Shown: one piece after another, positions 6,170 to 8,915 of the stretch
How the letters are laid out: each line of letters starts with the position of its first letter
How positions within the stretch are numbered: the first letter of the stretch is position 1
From: Holosporales bacterium
Lineage (GTDB): Bacteria; Pseudomonadota; Alphaproteobacteria; RUG11792
Length of the DNA stretch: 8,915 nucleotides
Direction of reading: 5' to 3'
NCBI GenBank assembly: GCA_031260085.1
Contig: JAIRKP010000086.1
Coordinates: 1 to 8,915 of the forward strand
The notes under the pieces: model-generated
What the model saw: the letters and a program-made list of their open reading frames with translations, nothing else
Databases searched by the model: none
Told to the model about the DNA's origin: nothing
Position numbers and translations under genes: made by a program

Positions 6170-6997
6170 TTATTTAACCCCCAAAATCATGACTCTATCT
6201 ATTTGTGCTAGATCTTTTTCTACTTCTATGAGAGACAAATTTTTATTAATCGCTAGGATTTTTTCTTTTTGCTCGTAACCTATTTCAACAAAAATCTTAC
6301 CGTTCGGTGTTAGAAAGTTTTTAGCATGAGGAATGATTTTTTTATAAGCGTTTAGGCCATCAATGCCCGAGAAAAGAGCTATTTTAGGATCAAACATTAC
6401 TTCTTTATCTAATTCATAATTTTTACTTACATATGGAGGATTCGATACAATGGCGTCATATCTTTTGCTTATATTAGAAAACCAGTTGCTTTTTATTAAA
6501 TGACATCTATTGATTAATGACAAATTAACAGCGTTATACTTTGTTATATCCAGCGCACTCTTGCTTATATCTGCAAAATCAGCTATGGCGTTTTGATATA
6601 GTGATAGAATAGTAAGCCCTATGCAGCCGGTTCCTGCTCCCAAGTCAAGTATATGCAAGTGTTCATCTTTATTTAGAAAATGTTTTTGAAATAAATCTAT
6701 TATTAATTCTGTTTCAGGTCTGGGATCTAATGTTTTTCTAGAAGTTTTGAAATTTATACCATAAAACTCTTTTTTGTTTATTATTTTTGCTATAGGTTCG
6801 TTCCTGCTGCGGCGGTTAGCATATTTGATAATAGAAGCGTATTCCTTTTCATTTAATAAAAACTTTTCTTTATAAAACGCATCACTATAAGAGATATTTA
6901 AGACATAAGACAACAACAAAAGAAAATCGTATCTTGATATTTTAAACTCTGTGGATAAGTCAGATATTTGGTTGCGAAATAGAGTATAAAGTTTCAC
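6170..6997 (-). CDS. prmC: Peptide chain release factor N5-glutamine methyltransferase
   Basis: PrmC methylates the Gln of the GGQ motif in release factors RF1 and RF2 using S-adenosylmethionine, which speeds termination. Visible motifs (numbered from the GTG start): an N-terminal helical domain with RYDFLLLLSYVL (22-33), RRSRNEPIAKI (62-72), EFYG (77-80), DPRPETE (91-97), the SAM-binding LDLGAGTGCIG (117-127), the acidic ribose-binding ADIS (D143), the catalytic NPPY (186-189) and ALFSGIDGLNAY (207-218). I choose the GTG at 6997: it forms a GTGA overlap with the trkA stop, and the resulting 275 residues align from residue 1 with E. coli PrmC (277). The ATG at 7039 would add 14 residues and overlap trkA by 46 bases. 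Last gene of the minus-strand operon. Confidence 0.93.
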   Translation of the reverse strand: MKLYTLFRNQISDLSTEFKISRYDFLLLLSYVLNISYSDAFYKEKFLLNEKEYASIIKYANRRSRNEPIAKIINKKEFYGINFKTSRKTLDPRPETELIIDLFQKHFLNKDEHLHILDLGAGTGCIGLTILSLYQNAIADFADISKSALDITKYNAVNLSLINRCHLIKSNWFSNISKRYDAIVSNPPYVSKNYELDKEVMFDPKIALFSGIDGLNAYKKIIPHAKNFLTPNGKIFVEIGYEQKEKILAINKNLSLIEVEKDLAQIDRVMILGVK

Positions 6998-8367
6998 GAT
7001 AAGTATTTTGGTTTTCTTTGCAATAACTTCATCAACCAATCAAGCGCAGATTTTTTGCTGATAAGTAAGATTTTATCTCCACCGTTTATTAGTTTCTTTT
7101 TAGGCAATAGATAGGTTTCTTTTCCCCGATGTATGGCTATTATTAATACTTCTCCGTCTGTTGAGATGTCATCAGTTAAACTTCCGACAATATGGCTGTT
7201 GTCGAAAACATTCACCAAAATAACTTCAGCGTCTTCTTCAAAATTTAATAATAACTCCGTACTGCCTTGTTTTATAAAATATAGAATCTTAGAAATAACT
7301 ATTTGCTTGGAATCCAAAATAGTATTACTCCCAAGAGAAGAATATATAAGATCAGAGTATGATGAATTGTTTAATATTGTGAAAACTCGCTTTGCTCCGC
7401 ATTTTTTAGCTATCAGGCCAGATAGCATATTAACTTTATCATCTTCTGTCATAGAAACTACTAAACCTGCGTTCTTCATCTCTTTTATATCCAGAACTTC
7501 TTTTTCTAATGGATTTCCACATAATATATCAATTTTGTCGAATTTTTCGGCTAGTATTTCTACTTGTTTGGCATCATTTTCTATTATCTGTATTTGTATG
7601 TCTATGTTGTTTTCGTCGATATGACGAGCTATTTCTTCGCAAATATTTCCGCCTCCGATTATAATAACATTAGCGTATTTATTTCTATTAAATCCCAAAA
7701 GCTGCATTGCTTTATATACATTTTCTTGAGATACCAAAAAATACACATTATCTCCAGCATTTATATAATCAGATTTAGACGGTATGATTAATTTATTTTC
7801 ACGTTGTAAACAAATTATAACTATTTCGAAATCTTTAACTATACTATAAATATGTTTTAGTTGTATGTTTGAAAGAGGCGCATTTTTTTTACAATTGAAT
7901 CCTATAATTCGATATTCATTATTAATACAAGATATGACATTTAATGCTTCAGGAATTAATATACTCTTTTTTATAATTTCGGATATTTCTATTCTAGGAA
8001 ATATAGCAAGATCCAATGCGAACTTATTTTTAGATAATAGATCTTGATTTTCAAAGTAAGAGCTCTTATTGATTTTGGCTATTTTGATTGGAACCTTTGG
8101 CATAAAATTTACGATTTCACAGGTAATAAGATTAACCTCATCAGAAGAAGTTACCGCGATTAAGTAATCTGTCTCTTCTATTCCCGCTTCTTTTAAAACG
8201 TTTATATCAGTTGCATCCCCTAAGACAGGCTTAACATCTAACTTTTCCTCAATTCGTTTTATATTGCTTATTGATATATCCACAACAGAAACGTCATTAT
8301 CGGCCATAGAAAGAGTCTTAGCTATTTCACAGCCTACTTTCCCTGCTCCTAGAACTAAATATTTCAT
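6994..8367 (-). CDS. trkA: Trk potassium-uptake regulatory NAD-binding protein TrkA
   Basis: TrkA is the cytoplasmic RCK-type ring that binds NAD(H)/ATP and gates the TrkH/TrkG potassium channel in the inner membrane. The 457 residues match the usual two-fold repeat (E. coli 458): Rossmann domain 1 with GAGKVG (7-12), the acidic strand end D30 and GDAT (50-53); RCK-C domain 1 around 140-220; Rossmann domain 2 with GGGNICEEIA (238-247) and E263; RCK-C domain 2 around 372-440. In the second half the loop equivalent to GDAT reads GNPL (284-287), as is common in repeat two. It starts 4 bases after the regulator's stop codon; its own stop overlaps the prmC GTG. TrkH is not in the window. An ntrX-trkA pair is typical of Alphaproteobacteria, often with hfq next; here prmC follows instead. 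Confidence 0.95.
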   Translation of the reverse strand: MKYLVLGAGKVGCEIAKTLSMADNDVSVVDISISNIKRIEEKLDVKPVLGDATDINVLKEAGIEETDYLIAVTSSDEVNLITCEIVNFMPKVPIKIAKINKSSYFENQDLLSKNKFALDLAIFPRIEISEIIKKSILIPEALNVISCINNEYRIIGFNCKKNAPLSNIQLKHIYSIVKDFEIVIICLQRENKLIIPSKSDYINAGDNVYFLVSQENVYKAMQLLGFNRNKYANVIIIGGGNICEEIARHIDENNIDIQIQIIENDAKQVEILAEKFDKIDILCGNPLEKEVLDIKEMKNAGLVVSMTEDDKVNMLSGLIAKKCGAKRVFTILNNSSYSDLIYSSLGSNTILDSKQIVISKILYFIKQGSTELLLNFEEDAEVILVNVFDNSHIVGSLTDDISTDGEVLIIAIHRGKETYLLPKKKLINGGDKILLISKKSALDWLMKLLQRKPKYLS

Positions 8368-8371
8368 CAGT

Positions 8372-8914
8372 TTAGTTCTCGTCTTCTAATTTATAGATTT
8401 TAGAATCTGTAATATTTAAAGATTTTAACTTTCTATGCAAAGCAGATCTTTCCATACCGACAAATTTCGATGTTTGTGAAATATTACCAGAGAATCTTTT
8501 CAATTGCTCCATAAGGTATTGTCGTTCAAATTCTTCTCTTGCATCTTTTATGGATAATTCTGAAAATTTAGATATAAACCTAATTTCATTACATTCTCCA
8601 TCATTGGTTCCATTTACAATATCTTTCGGCAAATCGTCAATAGTTATTAATGTAGCATCAGCCGATTTTGAAGCTAGATTGAGAGTTAATGTCCAATCTA
8701 CGAAATTTTTTAGTTGCGTAACATCTCCGGGCCAAGAATATGAACTTAATACCGTCAAAGCTTCATTTGAAAATCTCTTTTGTTGAGTATTATGTGCATT
8801 CGCAGATTGCTCCATATAATAATTCAATAAAATAGGGATGTCTTCTCTTCTAGCCATAAGCGGCAGTATTTTTAATGTGTTAGCATTTAATCTATAAAAC
8901 AATTCGTCGCTGAA
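8372..8914 (-). CDS. ntrX: NtrX-like sigma-54-type response regulator, N-terminal part outside window
   Basis: This is the C-terminal 180 residues of a two-component regulator with an AAA+ central domain and a Fis-type helix-turn-helix. The frame is open to the right edge. Visible in order: FSDELFYRLN (family FREDLYYRLN), LPLMARREDIPILL, the sensor II region SWPGDVTQLKNF (family WPGNVRQLRN), a linker with DDLP, AREEFERQYLMEQLKRFSGNIS, then FVGMERSALHRKLKSL, a Fis-type recognition helix that is characteristic of NtrX. Position just upstream of trkA supports NtrX over NtrC. Two arginines expected in an active AAA+ activator are replaced: Ser at codon 8909-8911 and Thr at codon 8717-8719. The receiver domain, Walker motifs and GAFTGA region cannot be judged. 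First visible gene of the minus-strand operon. Confidence 0.85.
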   Translation of the reverse strand, partial: FSDELFYRLNANTLKILPLMARREDIPILLNYYMEQSANAHNTQQKRFSNEALTVLSSYSWPGDVTQLKNFVDWTLTLNLASKSADATLITIDDLPKDIVNGTNDGECNEIRFISKFSELSIKDAREEFERQYLMEQLKRFSGNISQTSKFVGMERSALHRKLKSLNITDSKIYKLEDEN

Positions 8915-8915
8915 C

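Noticed and set aside
6998..7039. Longer prmC starting at ATG 7039.
   Set aside because: It would overlap trkA by 46 bases and add 14 residues before the point where the E. coli PrmC N-terminus aligns; the GTG at 6997 with a GTGA overlap fits better.

Overview
The window reads as ordinary housekeeping chromosome from an AT-rich alphaproteobacterium with a reduced, intracellular-type genome. The case rests on three things: a NtrX-type Fis-domain regulator immediately followed by trkA, which is an alphaproteobacterial order; an alphaproteobacterial-looking MurB; and low GC with long gene-free spacers holding palindromic repeats. Rickettsiales or Holosporales would fit, but the sequence alone does not settle the order. 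Layout, + strand: the 3' part of murB (2-631) overlaps recJ by one base (631-2376). A gene-free 692-base stretch follows. Its first part is a foldback element of about 440 bases (2378-2821): two near-identical 84-base arms in inverted orientation around 262 bases full of hairpins. Its second part is the promoter and leader of rpsB. Then come rpsB (3069-3863), tsf (3853-4782, overlapping rpsB by 11 bases) and pyrH (4786-5460), a translation/nucleotide operon in the usual order; frr, often next in line, is absent. A second gene-free stretch of 709 bases (5461-6169) has no recognisable gene, one strong palindrome (5582-5644) and a third copy of the palindrome used in the foldback element (6117-6156). 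Minus strand, reading leftward from the right edge: the C-terminal part of an NtrX-like regulator (8914-8372), trkA (8367-6994) and prmC (6997-6170). These are packed with a 4-base gap and a 4-base GTGA overlap, so they look like one operon converging on pyrH. Functionally the genes cover cell-wall precursor synthesis (MurB), single-strand DNA exonuclease repair (RecJ), ribosome and elongation (RpsB, Tsf), UMP phosphorylation (PyrH), release-factor methylation (PrmC), potassium-uptake control (TrkA) and two-component regulation (NtrX). The most interesting signals are the foldback element, whose palindrome shows a paired base change between copies; a rpsB leader with mutually exclusive hairpins; a UMP kinase missing about 11 residues where the E. 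coli enzyme has its allosteric region; and an NtrX whose AAA+ domain has lost two of its usual arginines.
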